Source: Bacteroidales bacterium UBA3684 (GTDB taxonomy: Bacteria; Bacteroidota; Bacteroidia; Bacteroidales; P3). From it: a stretch of DNA of 20,650 nt. Under the pieces are notes generated by a model. It was given only the letters and a program-made list of their open reading frames with translations, had not been told where the DNA came from and searched no databases. A program made the position numbers and the translations under genes. The stretch lies in assembly GCA_002372855.1 (NCBI GenBank), contig DFIZ01000024.1, positions 1 to 20,650 of the forward strand, in the 5' to 3' direction. Numbering within the stretch: position 1 is the first letter of the stretch; every line of letters begins with the position of its first letter. This document shows positions 1-8,000 of this stretch, one piece after another.

Positions 1-58
1 ATTGTTTTTCGTAGTGGGTCATAATTGTTATTGTTTTTATTGTTTGTTTATCTTAATT

Positions 59-184
59 ATGGGGTTAATGGGTTTTATGGGTTTAATGGACGGTCTGTTT
101 ATCGTTGCCCATTAGGCCCATTAAACCCATTCTGCCCATTAAACCTATCTTGCCCATTAAACCTATTTTGCCCATTAACCCCAT
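59..184. repeat. Nested inverted repeat over the 3' end of the four-helix-bundle gene
   Basis: Two perfect inverted-repeat pairs are nested. The outer arms at 59-72 (ATGGGGTTAATGGG) and 171-184 (CCCATTAACCCCAT) are 14 bp each. The inner arms at 77-89 and 118-130 are 13 bp each. The gene's stop codon (99-101, minus strand) lies in the innermost loop. The right half also codes for the repetitive C-terminus of the gene. An RNA from either strand could fold into a long hairpin. On the minus strand no T-run follows, so it is not a standard intrinsic terminator. Confidence 0.85.
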
Positions 185-734
185 TCCTATCTCTGTATGC
201 TTTCCTTGCTCTATACATCTCTTCTTTGATCCCTCCGTTCTCGAGGAAGTTCCGCTTCTGCCATTCTATCAGGCCACGTATGAGCACATCGCACTGGTGT
301 ATCAGCGTGATGGCGATATTGGCGATGGTTTCGTCAGAGCGGTCTTTAATCTTCTCCCGATACACCGCCGAGTCCAGATGCTTCTTGCAGAATGCTCGCG
401 TCTGCACACAGCGCGGATCGTCGTAAGGCCACTGCTCCAAGCCACGCACCCGCAGGTAGTCCTCGTAGTCCAGCAACAGTTCGTGCAGCGAGGCACGGTT
501 GACGTTGGTCAGTTTTATCTCCATCTCCTTCGAAGTCACCCCGTCGATGTTGCCCTCTGCCAGGTTCTGTTTGCCGCTCCGCGCCGCCTGCACCATCTGG
601 TCTATCGTGCGGTCGCCCTTGCACAAGAACTTGTTGGCAAAGTAATACGTCACGTCATAGACGCACTCCGCTTTCTGGAACGCCTTCAACGTCCTGTAGT
701 TGTTATCCTGCCGTATGAAGTCCTCGTTGTCCAT
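99..734 (-). CDS. Four-helix-bundle suffix-domain protein (S23/bAvd-like superfamily)
   Basis: This 211-residue protein looks like the Bacteroidota four-helix-bundle family related to 23S rRNA intervening-sequence proteins and to the Avd proteins of diversity-generating retroelements. Seen in the sequence: an N-terminal region beginning YRTLKAFQKAECVYDVTYYF, a QMVQAARSGKQNLAEGN segment typical of helix 2, then long amphipathic helices (TNVNRASLHELLLDYEDYLR and DETIANIAITLIHQCDVLIR). The C-terminus leaves the fold and becomes a short Asn-Gly-rich tandem repeat (from about residue 184). The molecular role of the stand-alone family is not established; a nucleic-acid-binding role is inferred from its relatives. 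The start is 6 bases after the stop of the upstream membrane-protein gene, which suggests co-transcription. No reverse transcriptase or template/variable repeat pair is nearby. Confidence 0.75.
   Translation of the reverse strand: MDNEDFIRQDNNYRTLKAFQKAECVYDVTYYFANKFLCKGDRTIDQMVQAARSGKQNLAEGNIDGVTSKEMEIKLTNVNRASLHELLLDYEDYLRVRGLEQWPYDDPRCVQTRAFCKKHLDSAVYREKIKDRSDETIANIAITLIHQCDVLIRGLIEWQKRNFLENGGIKEEMYRARKAYRDRNGVNGQNRFNGQDRFNGQNGFNGPNGQR
107..186 (-). repeat. In-frame 18-bp tandem repeat encoding the protein's C-terminal tail
   Basis: Read on the minus strand, about four copies of an 18-bp unit (AGG TTT AAT GGG CAA GAT and variants) lie in frame. They encode an Arg-Phe-Asn-Gly-Gln-Asp/Asn pattern that ends in Gly-Gln-Arg-stop. 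Because the unit is a multiple of three, gain or loss of copies would lengthen or shorten the tail without a frameshift. The same TTAATGGG core continues beyond the stop codon in the opposite orientation. Confidence 0.85.
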
Positions 735-740
735 AACTTC

Positions 741-1340
741 TTATTTAATCAAAGCTAATAGTGAATCGTTCTGTTCCTGTTTATACCGTTTTCCATCGCT
801 CAGGCGGTAGAATATCGTATCGTGACTTAATACCCGGTTGCTTTCAAAGGCACAGACATCATATTCTTTTTTTATCAAGTCGAGGGGTTCGTAAATAGTG
901 AACTGAACATCCTTCACCATACCAAAGTTGTCTGATCCAATGCCATACATCTCCTTGTTTAAAATGCCTTTACGTTTATATAACACATACTCGTCAGGGT
1001 CGATGGCACCGCGATATTTGCTATACACTGCATAGTCTTTGTTGTCCCATACTTTGACGTATAACCAAGTTCTGGCACTAATGAAAAAAACAACACAAAC
1101 CAATGCAAATATAATACAGCTTATCCATACCGATAATTTGACAATCCGGTTCTTTCTTTGGGCGATATTTATCAGCATCGCCGTGTATACCAAAGTAAGG
1201 AGTGGGGCAAAGAGCAACGCCCAGTTGTCCAGTTGCCATACCAGCATATCTTCGCCAAGAAGGAACTTTGGCACAATGGCCAACACCCACAGCACAAGTG
1301 CCGTGATGCCGATAATCCTGCGTATGGTTTTTGCTTTCAT
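741..1340 (-). CDS. Hypothetical three-helix membrane protein
   Basis: I do not recognise a family for this 199-residue protein. It has three hydrophobic segments, at about residues 8-28, 38-58 and 68-92. A soluble, charged, aromatic-rich C-terminal domain of roughly 105 residues follows. The basic N-terminus (MKAKTIRR) would be cytoplasmic by the positive-inside rule, which puts the C-terminal domain outside the cytoplasmic membrane; this is inference. It starts one base after the stop of the ORF6N gene and ends 6 bases before the next gene, so it sits in a compact operon. The gene is clearly more AT-rich than the genes around it, which may mean recent acquisition. It could be an ordinary orphan of the lineage. 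Confidence 0.7.
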   Translation of the reverse strand: MKAKTIRRIIGITALVLWVLAIVPKFLLGEDMLVWQLDNWALLFAPLLTLVYTAMLINIAQRKNRIVKLSVWISCIIFALVCVVFFISARTWLYVKVWDNKDYAVYSKYRGAIDPDEYVLYKRKGILNKEMYGIGSDNFGMVKDVQFTIYEPLDLIKKEYDVCAFESNRVLSHDTIFYRLSDGKRYKQEQNDSLLALIK

Positions 1341-1341
1341 A

Positions 1342-2025
1342 TTATTTATTATCGGTTTTATATCCTATCTTGTTTCTTTTGGGGGAGGGCTTCTCGCGGA
1401 GCTGGTCGAGGGCGTTGTTGATGGCCTCGATTTGGAGGGCCACCTCGTTGTTGGTCTCGGTCTGCTCGCGGTTGATGTCGCGCTGTTCGTGCATCAGTTC
1501 GTCGATGTGCGCATCCATCTGGTCCACCTTGTGCGCCAGCTGTTCCACTTTCATGTCGGCGCTCTGCATCGCCGCCACCGCGTTCCTCATCGCCACAAAC
1601 GCCCGCATGATATTAATGTTCACCTGTATGGCCGTCTCCGACCGCAGCACCGAGCTCAGCATGGCCACACCGAGCTCCGTGAAGACGTAGGGAAGTTTGC
1701 GAATACCACCCCAACTTGAGGTCGCAAATTGCGACCTCAAGTTGGAGTCGTCTTGACTTGAAGTCACAATTTGTGACTTCAAGTCTGTAACCACAACAAT
1801 TTGAGACATTAAAGAATGAACTTCAAGACGGTTTAACTGAAATCTAAAGTCCTCAGGAAACCTGTCAAGGTTACGCTTGACTGCCTGATTGAGTACCTTG
1901 GTTTCCACCCCGTACAGCTCAGCCAAGTCGCGGTCGAGCATCACCTGCTGACCTCGGACAATATATATCCTTGACTTCAAATCCTCAATGTCGAGGCCTG
2001 GGTTTAAGATTATTTCATTTGCCAT
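1342..2025 (-). CDS. ORF6N (KilA-N-like) domain protein
   Basis: This 227-residue protein has the ORF6N domain at about residues 5-145. The diagnostic parts are [40 protein letters not shown] and [20 protein letters not shown]. Residues from about 150 to 210 form a predicted coiled coil. ORF6N is a presumed DNA-binding domain found in phage antirepressor-type proteins and in many Bacteroidota chromosomes; its target here is unknown. Between the domain's two conserved halves lies an insert made of repeated [18 protein letters not shown] peptides, encoded by DNA palindromes. The start chosen is the ATG at 2025. A GTG at 2055 is in frame, but it falls inside another copy of the same palindrome and reads VTSSL, so it is less likely. 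The gene follows the vWA gene after 41 bases and abuts the membrane-protein gene. Confidence 0.85.
   Translation of the reverse strand: MANEIILNPGLDIEDLKSRIYIVRGQQVMLDRDLAELYGVETKVLNQAVKRNLDRFPEDFRFQLNRLEVHSLMSQIVVVTDLKSQIVTSSQDDSNLRSQFATSSWGGIRKLPYVFTELGVAMLSSVLRSETAIQVNINIMRAFVAMRNAVAAMQSADMKVEQLAHKVDQMDAHIDELMHEQRDINREQTETNNEVALQIEAINNALDQLREKPSPKRNKIGYKTDNK
1711..1745. repeat. Palindrome copy 1, inside the ORF6N gene
   Basis: A perfect inverted repeat with 17-bp arms around a single central base (CCAACTTGAGGTCGCAA, A, then its reverse complement). On the minus strand it encodes [11 protein letters not shown]. It shares the core ACTTGARGTCRCAA with copies 2 and 3. Confidence 0.95.
1755..1785. 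repeat. Palindrome copy 2, inside the ORF6N gene
   Basis: A perfect inverted repeat with 15-bp arms around one base (GACTTGAAGTCACAA, T, then its reverse complement). On the minus strand it encodes [10 protein letters not shown]. It lies 9 bp from copy 1 and in the same reading frame. Confidence 0.95.
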
Positions 2026-2042
2026 AATATCAATTTCTTGTA

Positions 2043-2065
2043 GACTTGAAGTCACAATTTGTGAC
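2043..2065. repeat. Palindrome copy 3, upstream of the ORF6N start
   Basis: These 23 bases are identical to the first 23 bases of copy 2 (1755-1777). They contain a perfect 15-bp inverted core (GTCACAA, T, TTGTGAC). The outer part of one arm is lost where the vWA gene's stop codon (2067-2069) begins. It lies 18 bases upstream of the chosen ORF6N ATG, in the position of an operator or leader element. Function is inferred only from this placement. Confidence 0.9.
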
Positions 2066-2066
2066 C

Positions 2067-3473
2067 TTAGAACTGTATCTTCGTGGTCTGGCTGCTCTCG
2101 ATGACGAACCGCTTGGTCTGGACCTTGTTATACGACGTGGTGCTCTGGGGGTGGAGGACCACCTCGTACTGGCCGGGCTGCAACAACAACCTCTCGCCGG
2201 CGGTGCTGGGATTGAGGTCGGTGGCAAACTCCACCTGGCCGTCGCGCAGACGGAATATGGCGCCGGTGGTGATACCCTTCGGCTTGCTGAGCACCAGCAT
2301 GCCGGGCATCGGCACCGAAAGCTCCGTGGCGGCACCGCCGCGCACCTCCACGCCTCGCAGCGTCGTCACCGGCAGCGTCTGCACCTCCACGTCGTAGCGG
2401 CCCGCCAGGTACTGCCCCGTCTCCCCCATCTCCTGCGCCGCCACACGGTCGCCGCTGCCCGCACGGCGCACAATGACATCCACCGACGTCTGCTGCCACT
2501 GCGGCCGCTGCCCGCTGTACATCACCTTCATCGTGCCCTCGCTGACAGTGATGTCGATAGGGTTCACACGGTCAATGTCGAACTGCATCGCCTCGCGCCG
2601 CAGCGGCGGATGGGTGAAAACCGTCATATCGTAAGTCACCAGCGGGTCCATCAGCAGCGTGTCCGGCTTCAGCCTGCCGTCCACACTGTAGATCGTGCTC
2701 TGGCGTATCACCCCCGTGCGGTGGTCGTAGAAAGCCACGGGGTGCTCCGTCTCGTACAGCTCGCCGCGCACATCCACCATATTCAGCAACACCTTGGCCT
2801 TGTGACCGCTGAGGCGGAAAATATCGTAAAGCGTCTTCGCGAAATCCTCCTCGTGCTCCACCGGAAACACACTGCCCGCACACGAGGCGTGGGCCGAAAC
2901 CTCGCCCCCGATGCAGAGCACGAAAGTCTGCACCACCACGCCGCTCAGCTGCACCTGCCGCGCCACATCGCAAATCTCCGCCTCGCAGTCGTCCATGCCG
3001 TCCGTGATAATCAAAATCAAATTGCGGCTCGAACCCGTGGCCGGAAAATCGCTCAGCGCGTCCGTCAGCGCCGCCGCAGCCGTGCAGCCCCCCTGCGGCA
3101 CCAGCGTCTTGATCTTGCTCTGCAAACGGTAGATATTGTCGCCCCCGAAAGGCACCTCAAGCCGCGTGCCGAACTGCTCCTTGTTCAAGTGGCCGAAAAC
3201 GCGCAGCGCCACATCCACCTGCTCCCCGTCCCCACGCACCCCCGCCGCCTGCGTACCGCTCACCGAGTCCAGGAACGACAACAGCACCTGCTGCGTCACC
3301 TTGATCTTCGCATTGCTCTGCCAGTGGTCCCACATCGAGTTCGAACAGTCCAGAATAATCAGCAACCGCGTCTTCTCCTGCTGCCCCTCGACGCCCGCCG
3401 ACTGCCCGATGGCCGCCGTCCAGCAGCCGCCAGCCAACACTAATATCAATACTATGAACAACCTGCGCATCAT
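2067..3473 (-). CDS. Secreted von Willebrand factor A domain protein
   Basis: A 468-residue exported protein. The N-terminus is a signal sequence (hydrophobic residues 5-16). Cys17 follows LAGG, so it may be a lipoprotein with a weak lipobox, or it may be cut near IGQ by signal peptidase I. A vWA domain spans about residues 35-215. Its metal-ion-dependent adhesion site is D42-C-S44-N-S46, with a later ITDGMDD motif supplying the distal Asp. vWA domains bind protein ligands through this metal; no partner is identifiable here. The remaining 250 residues are predicted beta-rich, and the last third resembles PEGA/carboxypeptidase-regulatory-like folds by pattern only. Two Met codons start the protein (3473 and 3470); either may be used. 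A good promoter lies 22 bases upstream, so this is the first gene of the leftward series. Confidence 0.85.
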   Translation of the reverse strand: MMRRLFIVLILVLAGGCWTAAIGQSAGVEGQQEKTRLLIILDCSNSMWDHWQSNAKIKVTQQVLLSFLDSVSGTQAAGVRGDGEQVDVALRVFGHLNKEQFGTRLEVPFGGDNIYRLQSKIKTLVPQGGCTAAAALTDALSDFPATGSSRNLILIITDGMDDCEAEICDVARQVQLSGVVVQTFVLCIGGEVSAHASCAGSVFPVEHEEDFAKTLYDIFRLSGHKAKVLLNMVDVRGELYETEHPVAFYDHRTGVIRQSTIYSVDGRLKPDTLLMDPLVTYDMTVFTHPPLRREAMQFDIDRVNPIDITVSEGTMKVMYSGQRPQWQQTSVDVIVRRAGSGDRVAAQEMGETGQYLAGRYDVEVQTLPVTTLRGVEVRGGAATELSVPMPGMLVLSKPKGITTGAIFRLRDGQVEFATDLNPSTAGERLLLQPGQYEVVLHPQSTTSYNKVQTKRFVIESSQTTKIQF

Positions 3474-3494
3474 AAATAGTAATATTTAAAAAGG

Positions 3495-3526
3495 CAAAAA
3501 TACAAAAAAACAACGACATGACCAAA
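3495..3526 (-). promoter_or_regulatory. Bacteroidota-type promoter for the vWA gene
   Basis: On the minus strand, TTTG (3526-3523) is followed by exactly 20 bases and then TATTTTTG (3502-3495). This matches the Bacteroidota primary sigma consensus TTTG/TAnnTTTG. Transcription would begin near 3488, giving a leader of about 15 bases. The surrounding DNA is A-rich, which makes a chance match somewhat easier. Confidence 0.7.
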
Positions 3527-3530
3527 AAAA

Positions 3531-3660
3531 ACTCATAACTCTTAACTCATAACTGATACCTCCCATCACTCATAACTCATAACTCTTAACTCTTAACTCA
3601 TAACTGATACCTACCATCACTCATAACTCTTAACTCTTAACTCTTAACTCATAACTGATA
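3531..3660. repeat. Heptamer repeat array (ACTCATA / ACTCTTA / ACTGATA)
   Basis: Three blocks at 3531-3567, 3568-3618 and 3619-3660 are built of 7-bp units ACTCATA, ACTCTTA and ACTGATA. Each block has 4-6 units and ends with ACTGATA. The first two blocks then carry the spacer CCTMCCATC. Block sizes differ only by whole heptamers, the pattern expected from replication slippage. The array lies between two outward-facing promoters. Confidence 0.95.
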
Positions 3661-3727
3661 AGCTGTTTGGCGGGGGTCGGGGGAACGGAATAGGCGGGAT
3701 TTTTTCTCCGTTATTAAAAATTTTTTG

Positions 3728-3735
3728 TATATTTG
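3728..3735 (+). promoter_or_regulatory. Probable -7 element of the C1 peptidase promoter
   Basis: TATATTTG matches TAnnTTTG exactly. No clear TTTG is found 19-21 bases upstream, so only the -7 half is supported. The expected leader is about 45 bases, to the ATG at 3789. Confidence 0.55.
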
Positions 3736-3788
3736 CACCGGAAATAAAGAATAAAAAAATCAATAAACAACACAATATCAGACAAACA

Positions 3789-5051
3789 ATGAAGAAAGCA
3801 TTCCTTACTCTCGGCGCCATTGCCATCTGCGCCACCTCTGTGTTCGCACAGGAAGAGAAAAAAGAGGACGAGGGCTACAAGTTCGACACCCTCAAGATCA
3901 TCCCCGTCACCTCCGTCAAAGACCAGAACAACGCCGGCACCTGCTGGAGCTACAGCGGCATCGCCTTCCTCGAGGCCGAGCTGCTCCGCCTGGGCAAAGG
4001 CGAGTACGACCTCAGCGAAATGTACGTCGTCGAGAAAACCTACAACGACCGCGCTATGGCTGCCGTCCGCACCCACGGCGACGTCTCCTTCTCCCAGGGC
4101 GGCGCCTTCAACGACGTCATCTACTGCCTCAAGCACTACGGCATGGTCCCCGACAACGTCATGCCCGCCGGCGCCATGTACGGCGACACCCTCTCCAACC
4201 ACACCGAGCTCTCCGCACTCACCGACGTCATGGTCGAAGCCGTCGCCAAAGGCAAACTCAAAAAACTCCAGTACAGCCCCGACGGCCAGCCCCTCTGGCT
4301 CAAAGCCGTCCAGGCCGTCCACGCCGTCTACCTCGGCCCCATCCCCGAGAAATTCAACTACAAAGGCGTTGAGTACACCCCCAAGAGCTTCGGCGAAAGC
4401 CTCGGCCTCAACCCCGACGACTACGTCTCCATCACCTCCTACACCCATCACCCCTTCTACCAGCCCTTCGTCCTCGAAATCCAGGACAACTGGCGCTGGG
4501 GCCAGAGCTACAACGTCCCCATCGATGAACTCATGGACATCTTCGACTACGCCATCGACAACGGCTACACCATCGCCTGGGGCTCCGACGTCAGCGAACC
4601 CGGCTTCCGCTACACCCGCAAAGGCTTCGCCGTCCTCCCCGCCACCGACGGCAAAGCTGCCGCCAAGGTCGGCACCGACCAGGCCAAATGGAGCGGCATG
4701 AGCGCCTCCGACATCGCCGACGAGGCCGCCAAGCACCCCACTCCCCAGCGCTGGGTCACCCAGCAAGAGCGCCAGCAGGCCTACGACAACTGGGAAACCA
4801 CCGACGACCACGGCATGCTCATCTTCGGCAAAGCCAAAGACCAGATGGGCAACGAATACTACATCGTCAAGAACAGCTGGGGCCTCTACAACGGCCAGTT
4901 CGGCGGCAACTTCTTTGTCTCCAAAGCCTTCGCCCGCTACAAGACCATGAACATCGTCCTCCACAAGGACGCCATCCCCGCCGCCATCAAGGCCAAACTC
5001 GGCATCCAGGACTCCAAAGCCAACAACACCAAAAAAGGCAAAAAGAAATAA
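3789..5051 (+). CDS. Secreted C1-family peptidase (bleomycin hydrolase/PepC type)
   Basis: A 420-residue papain-fold cysteine peptidase related to bleomycin hydrolase and aminopeptidase C. All catalytic elements are visible: the oxyanion Gln46 and nucleophile Cys52 in QNNAGTCWSYS, His341 in DDHGMLIFG and Asn362 in VKNSWG. A signal peptide (residues 1-20, ending SVFAQ) directs it out of the cytoplasm, unlike the cytoplasmic PepC of lactic-acid bacteria. In the known family the C-terminus reaches into the active site and enforces aminopeptidase specificity. Here, after a conserved-looking IPAAIKAKLGIQ, there is an extra Lys-rich tail of about 13 residues (DSKANNTKKGKKK). Codons are almost all C-ending, which leaves the opposite strand open. 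The giant surface-protein gene starts only 9 bases after its stop. The exact substrate is unknown. Confidence 0.88.
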   Translation: MKKAFLTLGAIAICATSVFAQEEKKEDEGYKFDTLKIIPVTSVKDQNNAGTCWSYSGIAFLEAELLRLGKGEYDLSEMYVVEKTYNDRAMAAVRTHGDVSFSQGGAFNDVIYCLKHYGMVPDNVMPAGAMYGDTLSNHTELSALTDVMVEAVAKGKLKKLQYSPDGQPLWLKAVQAVHAVYLGPIPEKFNYKGVEYTPKSFGESLGLNPDDYVSITSYTHHPFYQPFVLEIQDNWRWGQSYNVPIDELMDIFDYAIDNGYTIAWGSDVSEPGFRYTRKGFAVLPATDGKAAAKVGTDQAKWSGMSASDIADEAAKHPTPQRWVTQQERQQAYDNWETTDDHGMLIFGKAKDQMGNEYYIVKNSWGLYNGQFGGNFFVSKAFARYKTMNIVLHKDAIPAAIKAKLGIQDSKANNTKKGKKK

Positions 5052-5060
5052 CCCTGCCCG

Positions 5061-8000
5061 ATGACGGCATATAGCAAACCATCTCAAGCCCGCCGTCCGA
5101 ATTGGATGGCGGGCTTTCTTCTGGCCCTCTTGCTCCTGACGCCCCTGGCATCGGTAGCACAGGTCGACACCCTTTTCTGGTTTGCACAACCCGACGTGTG
5201 GCGACGCTACACAACACTGCCCGTCAACTACTGCGTCACCACCTACGACCAGGCGGCCACCGTCACCATCGACATGCCCGCCGACCCCTCTTTCGCGCCC
5301 ATCACCTTCTCCGTTCCCGCCAACAGCTTCCACCAGCACAACGTAGCCTCCCTCTACTCCCAGATGGTCACCAGCACCTCCAACGCCGCCCGCAACCGCG
5401 GCGTGCGCATCTGCGCCACAGCCCCCGTGTCGTGCTATTTCGAGGTTACCGGCGACAACAGCGAAATCTATACCCTCAAAGGGCGCAACGGCCTGGGCAC
5501 CGACTTCCTCGTCCCCACTCAGACCATTTATCCCAACCATCCCACATTCAGCATCAGCTCGTCCATCGAGATTGTGGCCACAGAGGACGACACGCAGCTC
5601 GAGATAACGCCGCGTGTGGCGCTCACCGGCGGCGTGGCGGCCGGAAGCACCACCTTCTTCAGCCTCAACCGCGGCCAGACCTACCGCGTCCGCTCCTCCA
5701 GCCTCTCCGCCAACGGCCACCTCTATAACACCCTCATCCACACCACCAAACCCGTCGCCGTCAACAGCACCGACGACCTCGTCGAGCCCACGGCCAATGC
5801 CGACCTCGTGGGCGAACAGATTCTCCCCGTCAGCCAGATCGGCCGTCGCTACGTGGCCCTCAACAGTTTCTACAACATCTCCTCGCCCAACCAACACCTC
5901 TACTCGTCCAACATCTTCATCTTCCCCACGCAGGACAACACCATCGTCACCGTCAACGGCGGCCCCCTCTCGCCCATCCAACGGGGCTCCTCCCTCTCGT
6001 TCCGGCTCTCGGGTGCCGCCACCCTCATCGAGGCCAACAACCCCATAGTCGTCTTCCAGACCACCACCTCCGGCTTCGAAATGGGCGGCACCATGCTCCC
6101 CCACCTCGAATGCACAGGCTCCCACCGCGTCGTGCACAAAGTGCCTTCGGACATCAACCAACTGCCCAAGCTGGCCATCGTCGTCGCAACCGAACACAAA
6201 GCCCATTTCACCCTCAACGGGAATCCCATGCCGGCCTCCTGGTTCCAGACCGTCCCCGGCGACCCGTCCCTCTCCTACAGCCTTCGCACCGTCGCCATAC
6301 CGACGGACAGCATCATCTCCGTCGAAAACAATGCCGGACGGTTCCAGATGGGCATCATCGACCTCACATTCAACGTCGGCGCCAGCTGCACCTACGGCTA
6401 CTTCTCCGACTACGCCCAGGCCTCCTACGTACACCTCCTCATAGACACCGTCCAGTGTTCCGACTCCGCCATCGTCTTCACCTACGACGCACCCAACATC
6501 GACAATCTGACCCTCACGGGCCCCGACGGATTCGAACTCACGGCGCCGCCCTTCGTCATTCCCGCCGACGCACCCCACCTCTCCGGCCGCTACTACCTCA
6601 GCGGCGTCGACACCGCCAACTGCCACAACCTCCTGTCCGACTCCGTCGACATCACCTTCCGCCGCTGCAACACCCGCATTGCCCTCCCCTATTGCGAAAA
6701 CTTCGACTCCTACCCCTATGGCGAGGGCAATATGCCCGACTACTGGACCGGCTACAACACCCTCAACATCGACAACGGCCGCTACCCCCTCATCACCCGC
6801 GAATACCACCGCTCCGGCAACCAGAGCTTCGGATTCCATATCATGGACAACAACCGCTGCTACGCCATCCTTCCCGACTTCGCCGTCGACTCCGTCCAGC
6901 AACTCAACCTCTCCTTCTTCGCCCGCATCAAACCCTCCGAACGCGGCCAACTCGTCATGGGCGTCCTCACCGACTCCACCGACATCAACACCTTCATTCC
7001 CCTCGACACCCTCAACATCTCCCACCTCCAGTGGCAACCCGTCACCTACTCCTACAGCCTCTACCACGGCCCCGCCCGGCGCGCCGCCATGCTCGACATC
7101 CAGCTGCCGGGCTACACATTCGGCAACATCTACATCGACGACTTCGCCGCCGGACTCTGGCAGCAGCCCTCCATCCTCGTCTCCTCCCCATCCTCCGTCA
7201 CCGTCACAGCCGCCCCCGGCCAGAGCGAAGACTTCTGGATCGAATACGGCGCCCCCGGATTCCATCCCGGCGTCGACCCCTCCACCATCGTCCACATCAC
7301 CTCCAGCCCCTTCGTCGTCACAGGCCTCCAGCCCTCGACCACCTACGACATCTATGCCTATCCCTACCTCGACGACAACACCCTCGTCCGTAGCACCTGC
7401 AACCCACCCGTCACCGTCTCCATGCCCCAACCGCCCCCCGGGACAATCATCGACACCTCCGTTTGCATCAACCATCTACCTCTCGTATGGCATTCACATA
7501 CACTCCTCTCCGACACCTCCATAAGCGACACCCTCGCCCTCTCCCCCCTCGGCTACGACAGCATCGTCACCCTCCGCCTCTCCCTCCTCCCCACCTACAG
7601 CATCGACACCCTCGCCTCCCCCTGCGACCAAATCGCATGGCGGGGACATACCTTTACCTCCGACACCCTTTTCGTCGACAGCCTTATCGCCACCAATGGC
7701 TGCGACTCCGTCACCACCCTCCACCTCACCCTCCGTCACTCCTCCTCCTCCGTCATTCTCGACACAGCCCTCGAGAACGACCTGCCCCGCACACTCCTCG
7801 GCCACTCCTTCCTCTCCGACACCGCCCTCGTCGCCATCACCACCGCCAACGCCCAGGGCTGCGACTCCCTCATATCATACTCCCTCCACGTCCTCTGGAA
7901 CAACCGCACCTCCCTCGACTCCACCGTCTGCCAATCCCTCCTCCCCCTCCAATGGAACCACCGCACCTTCCACGCCGCCGGCACCCTCCTCGACACCCTC

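Larger units (their letters stand above)
3474..3788. other. Divergent intergenic region, vWA gene to C1 peptidase gene
   Basis: These 315 bases hold no open reading frame I would support. They contain the vWA promoter (3495-3526), the heptamer repeat array (3531-3660), a G-rich stretch at 3668-3698 (several runs of 2-5 G, possibly a weak quadruplex former), and the -7 element of the peptidase promoter (3728-3735). Confidence 0.8.

Noticed and set aside
99..734. Diversity-generating retroelement, suggested by the Avd-like four-helix bundle
   Set aside because: No reverse transcriptase gene and no template/variable repeat pair with adenine-specific differences is visible in the window. The stand-alone family is far more common.
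2026..2055. Upstream GTG start (2055) for the ORF6N gene
   Set aside because: It lies within the palindrome and adds only VTSSLQEID, a repeat-derived peptide. ATG 2025 gives the family-like start MANEIILNP.
2046..3443. A 465-codon plus-strand open frame opposite the vWA gene
   Set aside because: The product is His/Arg/Leu-rich without motifs, while the minus strand encodes a signal peptide and an intact MIDAS motif.
3531..3660. CRISPR-like array
   Set aside because: The units are 7 bp with no unique spacers of regular length, and there are no cas genes.
3668..3698. G-quadruplex regulatory element
   Set aside because: Only two runs reach five G, and the rest are two or three. It would be a weak two-layer structure, so it is mentioned only as a G-rich stretch.
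3714..7475. A 1253-codon open frame on the minus strand, antisense to the peptidase and the giant gene
   Set aside because: The sense genes use almost only C-ending codons, so stop triplets hardly occur on the complement. The antisense product is a Gly/Val/Asp-rich string without domains, and the sense frames carry clear catalytic and sorting motifs.
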